A DNA stretch of 64,000 nt from Fusarium oxysporum f. sp. lycopersici 4287 (taxonomy: Eukaryota; Ascomycota; Sordariomycetes; Hypocreales; Nectriaceae): assembly GCF_000149955.1 (NCBI RefSeq), contig NC_030993.1, positions 1,216,068 to 1,280,067 on the forward strand. The letters run 5' to 3'. A program made the position numbers and the translations under genes. Every line of letters begins with the position of its first letter. The stretch's first letter is position 1. The notes beneath the pieces were generated by a model. The model saw only the letters and a list, made by a program, of their open reading frames with translations. It searched no databases and was not told the origin of the DNA. Below are positions 14,201-25,514 of this stretch, piece after piece.

Positions 14201-14676
14201 ATACCCGCTCCCCTGCCCCTTCGTTTCCCCCCCGTCGCCCACCCTCTAGCACACCCTTCGTTCGATCGATCTTGTCTTCTGGCGCTCCAAAGGCCTGCTC
14301 TCTTTTCCTCGTCCCTGGCACACGAGCTTTAACCTTCGAGACGGAGACAGTTTGAAGGTACCAATTGCCAATCTCTCTCCAACCACATCCAGCCAAGCGG
14401 TATAGCCACCCCCCAGTGCCCTCCATCCCGTGTTCTTCGCTGTAGCCCTCGAGAACCGGGTTGCTTTATCATTATTACCACTCCGAGCCTAGCCCGCCTC
14501 ACCCGTGCAATCCCAGTCCTCACCAGGGGACATCCACTTAAACCAGCTCCCCAGACCTGGGTACTGGCAAGGGGAAAATAAAACACCAACGCGTCCTTGA
14601 CTTTTATACTATTTTCTTTCTTCGACCCGTGCCTTATAGCTTCATTTTTTTCACACGTCACGTCCATGTCTGACTA
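2283..14676. other. 12.4 kb gene-poor interval upstream of the MedA-like gene
   Basis: No conserved protein or RNA gene is recognised. A run of 18 T lies at 2376-2393, just after the DUF8035-type gene. Long open stretches on the minus strand at about 5290-6006 and a plus-strand open frame at 11599-11810 ending at a consensus splice donor are noted as weak candidates. Good donor-like sites (GTACGTGTG near 10765, GTAAGTTCG near 11460, GTAAGTATC near 11811) suggest spliced leader or non-coding transcripts. The last kilobase (about 14160-14340) is rich in C and T, as fungal promoters and leaders often are. Confidence 0.6.
2376..2393. repeat. Poly-T tract (18 T)
   Basis: Homopolymer about 95 nt after the DUF8035-type stop, followed by CTTCTTTTTCTTTT. 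It could lie in the 3' UTR. Confidence 0.9.
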
Positions 14677-17600
14677 ATGGGTCTTCTCTCTATGCAGCAT
14701 CATCCACAGCACCAGCAACAGGGTCATCCGCCTTCCCAACACTTGCAACACTCGCGACCCCCGAGTGTAGTTCACCAGCAGCATCACACTCAACCTCACC
14801 AACCGCCACAACAGCAGCATCCAAGCGCGTACTCGTCCACGCATTCCCTTCCCCAAGGGTACCAAACCAGTGCTCAGCCGCCTAGCAATCAGGACAACCT
14901 CAACTACTACAACCATCCAAGCCCTTACAGCACACCTGGTGCCACAAGCGGATACACATCCGCAGGTAAGTTCTTGCTGGCTTGAGAGCATCCCATTTTC
15001 GAAGTTCGCGTTTCAAGACAGTCACTTACATTACGCAACGTAGATACCTCCGATATGATGGCCGCAGCACAAATGCCGAGACCTCCCTACCCTCCTATGT
15101 CCTACCATACGCCTCAATCCAACTCCCCTGCTTCAGTCGCATCGCCCTCGCAACATGATCAACACAGAAGCATCTACGGCCAACCCCCATCGCAGCATCT
15201 TCAACAATCTATGTACTACCAGCCGCAGAATCAATATCAGACCATGCCTCCTCAAGCTGCCGCCTCGCCCTATGCGCAACACGCGCCACACCCCCAACAG
15301 TCCATGACATCGCAGCCCACCATGATGATGTCTCAAACCGCACCCCAGAACCCAAATGACGCAGCATGCTGCGCAACATGCGCCCGCAGGGAATGACCGG
15401 TAGTCCTCGGCCCAAAATCGAGCCTCAGGTGCCTCTGCAGCTCCAGAAGCCTCAGTCATCTCCGATGCAGCAGGCTCACCACCCTCAAAACGGCGGACAA
15501 CTGCAGAGCCCAGGAAACACCACGCCCGGTGTCAATCCAAGCGCAGCACCGGGACCTATCCCCGCCACAACCCCTCTCGTTGTCCGACAAGACGGTAATG
15601 GTGTACAGTGGATAGCCTTTGAGTACTCTAGGGACAGGGTCAAGATGGAGTACACCATCCGCTGTGATGTTGAGTCCGTCAACATTGATGAACTATCACC
15701 AGAATTTAAGCAGGAAAACTGCGTCTACCCCCGAGCATGTTGCCCCAAGGACCAATATCGCGGCAACCGCCTGATGTACGAGACCGACTGCAACCGTGTT
15801 GGCTGGGCTTTGGCCGAGCTCAACATTCCCCTCAGAGGCAAGCGAGGACTTATCCAGCGAGCGGTCGACAGCTGGCGCAATAGCAACCAAGATCCCCGAC
15901 TTCGCAGCAGACGAGTTCGACGCATGGCAAAGATGAACCAGCGCAAACAGGTTCAAGCTTCTCCGCATCCCGGTGCGGCTCACATGCCCGGCCCCAGCGG
16001 GCCTTCAGGGATGCCTGGAGGTCCAGGACCCATGGGACCCGGTCCCGCCGCAATGGGCAAACCTGGTCTCGGCAGCATGGGTCAACCAATGCACCACCAC
16101 CAGCCAGGAGCTCACCCTGACGGTACGGGACAAAGTGGAGGAGATGAAGTTGGTATGTTCCACCAGATGTGATTGATTTGAACGACACTCGTGTCGGCGT
16201 TTGCACATGGCTTTTTTAGCCTCCACGCTCCCATCTGCCTCGCCCCTTCACTACCCCTCAACTCATCGCACCGCACCGCATCATCAAAAGCTCTGCTTGA
16301 CCAACGTTGTGTTGATTAATTGATACCAAACGCACTTTGTTTTTTTCCTTACTGTCTTACAAAATCTGTTCCTCCGCCGCAGCGGCTGTATCTACGTCTT
16401 TACTATCTCCATTGTTTCGGTTCGCGGTTCGAAAGTTTGGGAAATGGGTTTGTCATCTCCTTTCTTTGTGTTTTCACTGCCTGTCAAAGACGACATAGGC
16501 GGATGTTACTTATATCTATACAGCATGCCGCAGTGGCTCTCGAGGGATTATGAGGAACTCTTTATTTGTTTATTGGCACAGTTCTGTACATTACCATAAA
16601 GTCGCGCCTGCACAGTTGCTGCTGCTACTGTTAGTTGTTTGATTTGCTGCTGGGTTTTCGCGACTCTTAGACGAGTTCAATCTGCCAATTGGCTTTAAAA
16701 GTTACCGTTTGTCTTTGGTTGCCTCACTTAGATCAACCTTGCAAGCCATATCCCTTCGTTCTGCTTTAATCCCTGAAGCTAGATACTCTGAGTTTGGTCA
16801 TGTTTTGCATTTGCTGTCGCTACTGCTCATCCTATCCACGCCTTGTCATCATAAGCACTCACGAACTGAATTTGTATTTGGAGACAAGCTAACAAGAGAT
16901 GTTCATAGGCGATGGCAATTCCTACGAACACCATCACCACCAAGCCCCTACCGCCCAGAACCCATCAAGTAATGACGATGTGAGACCAGCCCATGTCTTT
17001 ACTGGGTACAATAATCAGCCTTATCCCACTAGTGCGCCAATGTCTCACATGGCTCCTCACTCTGGGGGCGCTGTCCCAGCCAAGCGCCACAGCAAAGCCA
17101 ACGCTGATGAGCCTGACGATCTATTCCCGGATATCCCTGAAGCTAAGAAGCGAAAGTTTATCCTTGTCGAGGACAACGTTCGCGGATCTCGTCTCCGGGT
17201 CAGGGTCACCCTCGAGGGCGTCGATACTAATGAGATTCCCGACAGCTTCCGCAAGGGTGCCAGTGTCTTCCCCCGCAGCTACTTTCCCCGGGAAATGCAA
17301 AGTCCTCCCCCTAGTGCCACCGGCTCGCGTTTCTTTGGTGAAGATCATGATGACGATGGTACCGAAGAGACCGAAGGCCGTGAGTCTAGCCGCCGCGGTG
17401 TTAATAGGACTGGCAAGGAGATGGTCAAGGTTCCCATGGGCGAATCCTCAGGCGAGATTGCCATTCCCCGAATGAGGAAGTCGACCCGGGGCAGGGAAGT
17501 CCGTCTCAATGATCTTGGCTACCGCATGGCCTGGCTACAGAGCCGAGTCTTTGCGGGTCGGACCGTGTTCTTGCAGCGAGCATGTAAGTTGTCACGATCA

Positions 17601-17779
17601 CTCTTTGGTAAATTGATTATTAACAACTTGTAGTGGACTGCTACCGTAACAAGACGCGCGCTGCTATTGAGAGTGTCATGCAAGACGTCAAAACTGTTGC
17701 CCCTCATTACGAAACTCGCGCTGGCAAGAGGCGATGGAATGAACGCGTGCGACGTGGTGCGAAGGAAGACGACGAATAA
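14677..17779 (+). CDS. REN1: MedA/REN1/Acr1-like conidiation regulator (DUF8032-type), frame break in exon 2
   Basis: A Gln/His/Pro-rich N-terminus leads into a conserved block at about 15587-15930. Key pieces are GVQWIAFEYSRDRVKMEYTI, CVYPRACCPKDQY and RGKRGLIQRAVDSWRNS, followed by a basic RSRRVRR stretch. A second conserved part follows (PDDLFPDIPEAKKRKFIL, then RGSRLRVRVTLEGV). Exons read: 14677-14965, 15044-16152 (interrupted), 16909-17583, 17634-17779. Introns 14966-15043, 16153-16908 (756 nt, branch GCTAAC) and 17584-17633 all have consensus ends. Exon 2 changes frame between about 15350 and 15395. The start is uncertain: CTGACTAAT...CTATGCAG at 14667-14697 looks like an intron end, so the true first exon may lie upstream. 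From memory this is the Aspergillus MedA / Fusarium REN1 / Magnaporthe Acr1 family, nuclear regulators of conidiophore development. The family name is less certain than the gene itself. Confidence 0.72.
16153..16908 (+). other. Exceptionally long coding-region intron of the MedA-like gene
   Basis: The donor is G|GTATGT and the end is GCTAACAAGAGATGTTCATAG, and splicing keeps frame (GGC, Gly). At 756 nt it is about ten times longer than most introns in the window. Its 5' third is rich in C and T, like a fungal promoter. An ATG at 16899 runs in frame through the acceptor into the C-terminal domain. Intron retention would end the protein after about six extra residues, at 16170-16172. Confidence 0.8.
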
Positions 17780-20700
17780 AACCTATCCCTTTACTCTTTG
17801 GCCTTGTTTTTTTTTTATCAAACCCCAAGCTAAAACACTGTCCTTTTTGTTTTAAACATCCCCAGCTGCATCATCGATATTAGAGATTGGTTCTCTCATT
17901 GTTCGTCTCATATTCAACGATACCATTCTGCGATGGCATCCAATGGAGGTGTCTTCTCTCTTATTTACTACACCATTTTCTTCTCTTGACTTGTCGCGGT
18001 TGCCTTACCACTTTCTCTCGCATCAATATTGTTTTATCAAAGCTTACTGTTAGCTTTTCTCGCAAGCTTTGTTTTGTCGAAGGTGCTGGAGCTTAAAGCC
18101 TTTTTTGTCATCTAGTGGCTCCTGTATATTAATGCTACAAAGCAAGATACAAAGATTCCACAGGAATGGGAGCTACACATACAACAAGCTGCCGTTGTGA
18201 ACATTAGGAATACCACATATGCTTGTTTGATCATAGCAGCAGTTGGTTCAGCCGGAGAATGGATTAATTACATATGGAAATGGAAGAAGAAAGAAGGGAT
18301 GATTTAGTGCTTCGGTATCGGCCAAAGCCACCTTTATCATAATACTGTGTATTTATCGTTGGGAAGAAAAAATTATATTGTCTTTGGCCAGTAATGCTTT
18401 GATACTTTTGTGATATAATAATACAGCGTCTCGTAACGTCGTGTCAAGAAAGATGTTCATCTGTGTGAGGAGAACAATAGACGAGAGGAAAGCTTAACAC
18501 TCATGCTACCTCAAAGGAACATGTATCTCAAGTATGCAATGTATTGTACCATGCCAATTTTGTCTTTATTCTCACATATTCGCACTCTAGCGCAGAGGAA
18601 GCACATTTCACATAGCTACTTGAGTTTAACAGCCACCTTGGTTCTTGGGCACTCTCCTAAGGAACCTAACATAGGTAGAAGTAACTGTATTCGTCAGGGC
18701 TGTTAGACTTGAGCTTATTCTAGAGAGTACATGGCTAGAAGCGCCTCTGTCGCTAGTATTCGGAGTCTTAGGTCTTATTTCTTCGTCACTTTTCAGATAA
18801 GTTCAAAGCTCTATGACGATATGCAAATAGCTCGGGAAAGTTGGCCATCTTGAGTCGCATGGCTTAGTATGCTAGTGGTATGTCGTCGAATTTCCAACTC
18901 TGTGAGTCTTGCGCTGAGCCTGGATTCAGTTTCGAGAGCTGGCACGTGAGCCAGAATTCGAGAAAGCACTGAATAATCCTGGGTCTTCATTGGCTCAGAC
19001 GATCTGGAGTTCTCTGAGTGCGCGCTTTCGTGAGGTTGCATTGGTCCAGGTGGGAGAGCATTGATAACCGCGAGGACAATGTCACAGGAGATCAGCCATT
19101 AAGATTATTGTACATGATAAAGATATGCCACCGTCTAGCTGGGACAAGGTGACACAAGGTGGAGTGCCAAAAGACCAACTGGTAATACTATATGGATATT
19201 AGGGAGATATTGTGAGAGATATTGTGAGAGATACATCCAAATACGAAGAGGAAGACGAAGAACAAACACCAGATTTTGCTGTGACGGCAGTGCCCAGGGC
19301 CGTGTCAAGGGTTTCGAACCGGTTCATTACTATGCATAATCTGAAAACTGAACGCAAAATACTCGCTCGTGGTTTTATCAGACATGAGCGAATGGGGTCT
19401 AGCAAAGATAGTTGAGCTACTCACAGACATACCTCAAGAAAGAGGAGCCAGTCCGCGGACATTAATAAACCAGATAGTGAGATTCCTGTTTCCTTACAGG
19501 CTTACAACCGGTTTGACATTTCATTTGCACTAGAGAATCTAGATGATCTCGTTTGTATTCTTCTGGGTGTGGGCGCCATCAGAATTTCTCACCGTGTGTA
19601 AACCAATGATTGGTATGTTCACCTGCTATGGAGGTGCTCAGCTTAGGCACATTCTCAGGAGGTAGCATGCCAGATTCTTAAGAAAAAAAATCCCCAGACA
19701 TGCAAGGCTACTCCAGAGAAACATAAGACTAGTAACCCAGATGTCATGCTGGACGAGTAGATAGTGACACCATAGGAATCCCGGGGAATTAAGATGACCT
19801 TCCAAGGCATTCAAATCGTAGGGAAAGGTAACCATTCAATTAAATCAACACTATGTTAAAACAGTAACCGTAAAATCAATCATGGAAATATAACTTGGAA
19901 GAAGGAATAGATACGTAGGGAGTTTTATATGAGATGCTGGCAAGGTTGTTGATGATTTTTATCAGCACAAGCGGTGAAAGTACATATCGTGACTACAGTC
20001 TAGAGTCATAGTCATTCGCGGAACTTATTCAACGCTTCTGGTGAAATAAGAGGTACCTTAAGTGAAAGATTATTCAAGCCCCATATGACAAACAAAGACG
20101 GATAACGGGTTGTATCTGATATGTCAAACAAGATAGGCGGCAGAATTGCTAATGGGTCGCCACTTTATGAGTGGTAAAAAGAGGAATGACAAGTGAGAAC
20201 GATAGGATGTATGTGTTTACATGGAGCTGTTATTTATTGGCGCGAGGTTTTTAAGACTTCTTTTTCTCTTTCTTTTCTTTTTGGATGTACATGGTCTGTA
20301 TTCTCGAAACAAGCCAAAGAAATGCTAATACATTGATTGATCTGCGGGCAGGACCATATTCTTAACCGAATTGTGTCCCAGACTCATCTGTACAACTTAC
20401 AGTTAGACTGATAAAGGTGTTTCGAAGATCATATTTGAAGTATGTTGTGGCCGTTTAGATTATCGGTGATTGTGAATATGCCAAGAACCGAACCTTCGAA
20501 AGAAGCTTTTCTCAGCCAAACCAAAGATTCGACACAACACCCCCTGTCATGACCAATATAGTGGCTTAGCTTCAGCCCGAGACCAATTCCCACCAAAGCC
20601 AAGCCACGTAGGGTCTTTCAGCTGAGTGAAAAGCATGTCACTGGAATGCGGGTGGTATTTTTAGTCCTACCTATCTGAGACCAGGGTCTCAGAGCTACAG

Positions 20701-20938
20701 GAACAAGAGAAATGAAGACGACAGTGCTATGTCCCTTTCAGGCAAGTGCACTAGTTAGGTAACTCAAGTGCAAGGCAGTCACATTGTCAAGGCAGCCCGC
20801 AAGGCGTTAGAGCCTCCCTTTCACCCAACTCTTCCACAGCCCTGAGTTAACATCAGGCCTTTTCTTTCAACGTCGAATACACGTTATCTCACCATATAAT
20901 CGTCTTGGATAAGACCACTGTATATTGCCGCTGGAAAT
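17780..20938. other. Intergenic, 3.2 kb
   Basis: I see no gene. T/C-rich 3' flank of the MedA-like gene lies at 17780-18100. A 12-nt unit (GAGATATTGTGA) repeated 2.5 times sits at 19204-19233. The rest is AT-leaning non-coding sequence with short open frames only. The segment 20600-20938 is the presumed promoter of the Pro-rich gene. Confidence 0.6.
19204..19233. repeat. Short tandem repeat, 12-nt unit, 2.5 copies
   Basis: GAGATATTGTGA occurs twice in tandem with a further GAGATA. Confidence 0.9.
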
Positions 20939-22723
20939 ATGGTCCGGACCCCTTATTACGACGGCAATCATCCGCCTCCCCTATTCGTCGCTGAACTTGA
21001 CAGTGAGCCAGGACGTCCCGGTGATGCCCCATCTCATCATAGGCCAGATGGAACACCTGTGTTTGAGATGAGCGGCGAGCCAGTGCTTCCGCAGCATGGT
21101 CAAGATGGAAACCAATCTAGTCTTTCTAATAAGTGCCCGTCGTCCCTTCAGGCCCTGGGTGCGTCCAAACCAACACAACAAGGCCAAGAGGACCAGAACA
21201 AGCCAAGCAAAGACACATCCACTGCATCCCAATCTGCCATGGCCAATCCCTGGGCATACTTCGGACCCGAATCTTCGGATGATAAGTTAAAAGAGACGCA
21301 ACGACCTCAGACAGACAAGCGTCGCCCATCAGAGCCAGTGTACAGACCCTATCCTGGCGATAGCGATGACAGCCCTCCAGAGGTTCCTCATGGCACACGG
21401 CCATCCACCAATCCTTCAAGCCCAGACCTCAAAAACGAGGACTATGCCTTCTATCCTGCACCGTTGAAACTTGCCCATCGTCCTGCCAATGCAACTTCCC
21501 CTCCTGCCTTCAAGGCGTATGTTCCTCCAGTGTCCCAGGAGTCATCTAATTTAGAGCCCAAGCCTTTAGGCCGGCCTGATAGGACCGACTCGCAGTCGCC
21601 AACGGCTCTAAATGCATATCGGCCATATAGGCCACATTCGACTCAGCCTCTTGCTTCATCTGTACCAACATCCAATACTCATCCTGCCACCGCGTCCTCT
21701 AATCAGAATGTCCCTCCTGCATCTCCTTCAAAGCCCCCAGAACAACAACCACCCGGGACAGTTTCCCACCAAATCACCTCGACAACACCTCCGAGCCACA
21801 CTCCAAATCCTCCAGCTTCGGGTGCTACTCTGCCAAAGCCAGCTGCCAGTCTTCCTGCCTCCCCGAAGCCTCAAACGCAACAATCAGAGCCACAGCCGCA
21901 ACGACAGTATGGCATTCCGAACGCTGCTCCGGCTCAGCCAATGCCTCCATCTACGTCGACCTATCTTCCCTCCCCTGTGACCCCCTCAGTCCAGTTATCC
22001 TCAGTTGTTTCTTCACCGGCAACTCCTGCGACGAATGCTGGAGTTCCCTTCACTCAGCCACAATATGCTGCTCACGTTGCTGTCCAGACGTACGCCCAGA
22101 CACCTGCATCTCTAGTTGATTCACCTTCATCAGTAGCATCACCAGGTCCATCTCATCATGCTGGAGTGCCATTTGCACAGCCGCAATATGCTACTCCGGT
22201 TCAAGCACATAATTTTGGATTAAACCAATCCAACATAACCGTCGCACAAGCCCCGGCATCTGTTATGCCAACTTCGGCCAGCAACTCATCACAATCCACT
22301 CCGGTTCAGTTCAACTATGGTGTGCAGCAGCCAACTTATTCATCTCCAGTAGAACCAGCGCAAAGCACTTTGAATCAAGCATCCCCTCACCTACCCGCCC
22401 CTTATCAACAACCAATTACATCCGGGCCTAAGGTACAGCAAACACACGCGCAACAGCCGAACACGAGACCATATGGTACACCGGTGCCGACAGTGATCCC
22501 ACAATCACCCCCACCTCCATATGCGTCTCAGGACACCAACTTTGGAGCTGGAGCGCAACAATCTGGACCAGGAAATCCCACGATGTATCAACCATCTCCA
22601 ACCGGTCCTTACCCTCCTCAGCCTCAGTATTCTACCCAACCTACCTACGCTCCGGCTACTAGTCCCCCTTTGCCGAGTCACTCAGGAAACAGCCTACAGC
22701 CTCCGGCTTTCATACAGGAATAA
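20939..22723 (+). CDS. Pro/Gln/Ser-rich hypothetical protein, 594 aa
   Basis: This is one uninterrupted frame of 594 codons starting at ATG 20939. The N-terminus (MVRTPYYDGNHPPPLFVAEL, then PVFEMSGEP) is less repetitive and may be the conserved part. The remainder is low-complexity Pro/Gln/Ser/Ala with many PQY and PPY-like steps. An internal near-repeat AGVPFxQPQYA occurs twice, about 45 residues apart. A PPPPY sequence near the C-terminus fits the PPxY consensus for WW-domain binding. There is no signal peptide, membrane helix or catalytic motif. I do not recognise the family. A scaffold or adaptor role is only an inference from composition. The absence of introns over 1.8 kb and the sustained codon pattern support it as a real gene. 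Confidence 0.8.
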   Translation: MVRTPYYDGNHPPPLFVAELDSEPGRPGDAPSHHRPDGTPVFEMSGEPVLPQHGQDGNQSSLSNKCPSSLQALGASKPTQQGQEDQNKPSKDTSTASQSAMANPWAYFGPESSDDKLKETQRPQTDKRRPSEPVYRPYPGDSDDSPPEVPHGTRPSTNPSSPDLKNEDYAFYPAPLKLAHRPANATSPPAFKAYVPPVSQESSNLEPKPLGRPDRTDSQSPTALNAYRPYRPHSTQPLASSVPTSNTHPATASSNQNVPPASPSKPPEQQPPGTVSHQITSTTPPSHTPNPPASGATLPKPAASLPASPKPQTQQSEPQPQRQYGIPNAAPAQPMPPSTSTYLPSPVTPSVQLSSVVSSPATPATNAGVPFTQPQYAAHVAVQTYAQTPASLVDSPSSVASPGPSHHAGVPFAQPQYATPVQAHNFGLNQSNITVAQAPASVMPTSASNSSQSTPVQFNYGVQQPTYSSPVEPAQSTLNQASPHLPAPYQQPITSGPKVQQTHAQQPNTRPYGTPVPTVIPQSPPPPYASQDTNFGAGAQQSGPGNPTMYQPSPTGPYPPQPQYSTQPTYAPATSPPLPSHSGNSLQPPAFIQE

Positions 22724-23004
22724 AGATCAAGTGCAGAAACGGGGATGTGTTATGCTAGATGATCTTAGTGATGGCAAGTCATGTACAAGTCTGGTTGTAC
22801 AAATATGGAATGAGTACCTACTAATGTTCCAAGGTCTGTCAAAGGAAGGGGGAAATGGTAAATACATAGGCCAGGGAAAATCGGATCAAGGACTCAATGA
22901 ACATTTTTAAAAGTTTAGAAATGAGCGCATAATGCTATTTAAGAGGATGTACGAGTTTATGAAAGTCAATGGATGTTCACGGAGGCGAAAGGAAGTTCTG
23001 TATC
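22724..23004. other. 3' flank of the Pro-rich gene
   Basis: AT-rich sequence running into the assembly gap. No gene is seen. Confidence 0.6.
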
Positions 23005-23825
23005 NNNNNNNNNNNNNNNNNNNNNNNNNNNNNNNNNNNNNNNNNNNNNNNNNNNNNNNNNNNNNNNNNNNNNNNNNNNNNNNNNNNNNNNNNNNNNNNN
23101 NNNNNNNNNNNNNNNNNNNNNNNNNNNNNNNNNNNNNNNNNNNNNNNNNNNNNNNNNNNNNNNNNNNNNNNNNNNNNNNNNNNNNNNNNNNNNNNNNNNN
23201 NNNNNNNNNNNNNNNNNNNNNNNNNNNNNNNNNNNNNNNNNNNNNNNNNNNNNNNNNNNNNNNNNNNNNNNNNNNNNNNNNNNNNNNNNNNNNNNNNNNN
23301 NNNNNNNNNNNNNNNNNNNNNNNNNNNNNNNNNNNNNNNNNNNNNNNNNNNNNNNNNNNNNNNNNNNNNNNNNNNNNNNNNNNNNNNNNNNNNNNNNNNN
23401 NNNNNNNNNNNNNNNNNNNNNNNNNNNNNNNNNNNNNNNNNNNNNNNNNNNNNNNNNNNNNNNNNNNNNNNNNNNNNNNNNNNNNNNNNNNNNNNNNNNN
23501 NNNNNNNNNNNNNNNNNNNNNNNNNNNNNNNNNNNNNNNNNNNNNNNNNNNNNNNNNNNNNNNNNNNNNNNNNNNNNNNNNNNNNNNNNNNNNNNNNNNN
23601 NNNNNNNNNNNNNNNNNNNNNNNNNNNNNNNNNNNNNNNNNNNNNNNNNNNNNNNNNNNNNNNNNNNNNNNNNNNNNNNNNNNNNNNNNNNNNNNNNNNN
23701 NNNNNNNNNNNNNNNNNNNNNNNNNNNNNNNNNNNNNNNNNNNNNNNNNNNNNNNNNNNNNNNNNNNNNNNNNNNNNNNNNNNNNNNNNNNNNNNNNNNN
23801 NNNNNNNNNNNNNNNNNNNNNNNNN
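23005..23825. other. Assembly gap (821 N)
   Basis: An unbroken run of N. Open frames crossing it are artefacts. Confidence 0.99.
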
Positions 23826-25289
23826 GTAATGTATGTGATCTAGTTAGTGACAAAAACTGATCATTTACTGAGAAATAGGAGTCTATTCAAAATAATTGCT
23901 CAGTAGACTACCCTATCGATAAGTCGTATTAATATGTTGGGTGACATCATCATGAATTGACCACAGGCATTGCGTCATGAGACCAGATCTGGCTGGCTCC
24001 CTTTGCGTGTTGAACTATGCTCAATCATCAAGTATGGGTTTCCATGATAGTAATAAAGAAATTCAGATGCCCGTCTCCTATGGTTACCACAAGCTCGGTT
24101 GTATTGAATTACGGAACTGAAGCCAAGAGCATTCACACTCACATTGACTTACTTGGCTTGTGACGGTGAAAGCGAGTTGATGTCTCGTAGGTAGATATAC
24201 CTAGGGCCCTCAATATGACAGCGAGCTGCAAATTGTGACACGTATAAAGAAGAACCTTACTACCGCCTGCCAGGTTGAGAATATTGCCTTGGTATTATTT
24301 TAATCAGATGATGGGAGACTCAACTACTTCTGCGGAGGATGATGAAATATTTAGTTATGGCTGAGGAGCTCGAGAGCGGAATGATTGGGGGCGGCATTGA
24401 CCAAACCTGATTCATCTGCTGTTAAAATCCTCATCTGGCGGCGTCTGGCTTACCTAGTGCCTGCCACGCTTTCAATGTGTTTCATCTTTAACGTCGGGCG
24501 TACAAACTCAAGTGGTGAATGGAGACGCCTTCAATCTTGGGAAATCAAACGTGCATGTCATGGGGAAGAAGCTCTTGTAGTTCTGGGGCCAAGGAAGCGT
24601 AGCGAGATGGTGATTGTCACAGGGGGTACCTTGGGTATGGTCGCACCATATAACTAACTACCTTACCCATAGCAGCACAGGGCAGCTATTTTCAGCTCAC
24701 TGACATCCTGCAAGCTATCACAGACCCTGGCGTCTCGATACACGCAGCCGGTGGACAGGTGAGGCAGATTACACGGCGTCGCTCCTTAATTATCATTTGA
24801 GACTCGCACTGAATGATAAGTCGGTGAGCATGGTGGTATGGTCACGAATGGTCGGTTCCGAAGGTAAACGAAGAACGGACAATATCTCAGCTTTGTAAGG
24901 TTGAAGAAAAAAAGTTGGAAGTGAAAATCCATCATTCTAATGTTAGTTGGCTGTACAAGTCCAACAACTAAACTGCCAATACGGCCATCTATTTGTCATT
25001 CTCATATATTTCATGATAGAAGTTGTTTTCATATTTTATTCTCGGCTTAGTCTTCTCTCACTCAGTGCACTAAGATTTCTTCCATGACTAGGTCTAGGCG
25101 CTAGAAGAATTCTTTGCCTCTAGCGGAGATGCCGTCTGCTGTGTGGTCGATCGGTTTGCTCCGAACCGTCTCTCCATTTCTCTGTCATATAGTATGATAC
25201 CTAGTTACCATATAAGAGAAAGCTGAACATGCTACGAGACGAATCAAGGGAATCCATGCAGGTTCACCAATATTTCGAATTATCTCTGA

Positions 25290-25514
25290 GCTGTTATCAC
25301 CTCTCTTACCGCCCAGTTACAGCTCGCTCGCTTGCTTGCACCCCTCACCGGGGAGGCTGAGCCGGAGCTGTGCAATTCGTTGTTTTACATAGGTATCAGG
25401 CTTTCAAGGCAGATAATTGAGGCCGGTCAGAATAAGCAAACAACGGAATACGCGGATCAAGAAGATTGGGCAGTAGTTATGTCCTCCTTTGATATTCTCT
25501 CCACCATGAATTAA
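25290..25514 (+). pseudogene. Possible gene fragment or last exon, function unknown
   Basis: The frame opens after a TGA at 25287-25289 and runs 75 codons to a TAA. It has an amphipathic pattern (QLQLARLLAPL, then SLFYIGIRLSRQII, then DWAVVMSSFDIL) more protein-like than neighbouring sequence. A pyrimidine-rich stretch ending CGCCCAG at about 25315 could be an intron acceptor. No upstream exon is recognised. It could be a relic, the last exon of an unrecognised gene, or chance. Confidence 0.2.

Noticed and set aside
22932..23860. Long open frames through the N run
   Set aside because: They exist only because N contains no stop codons.
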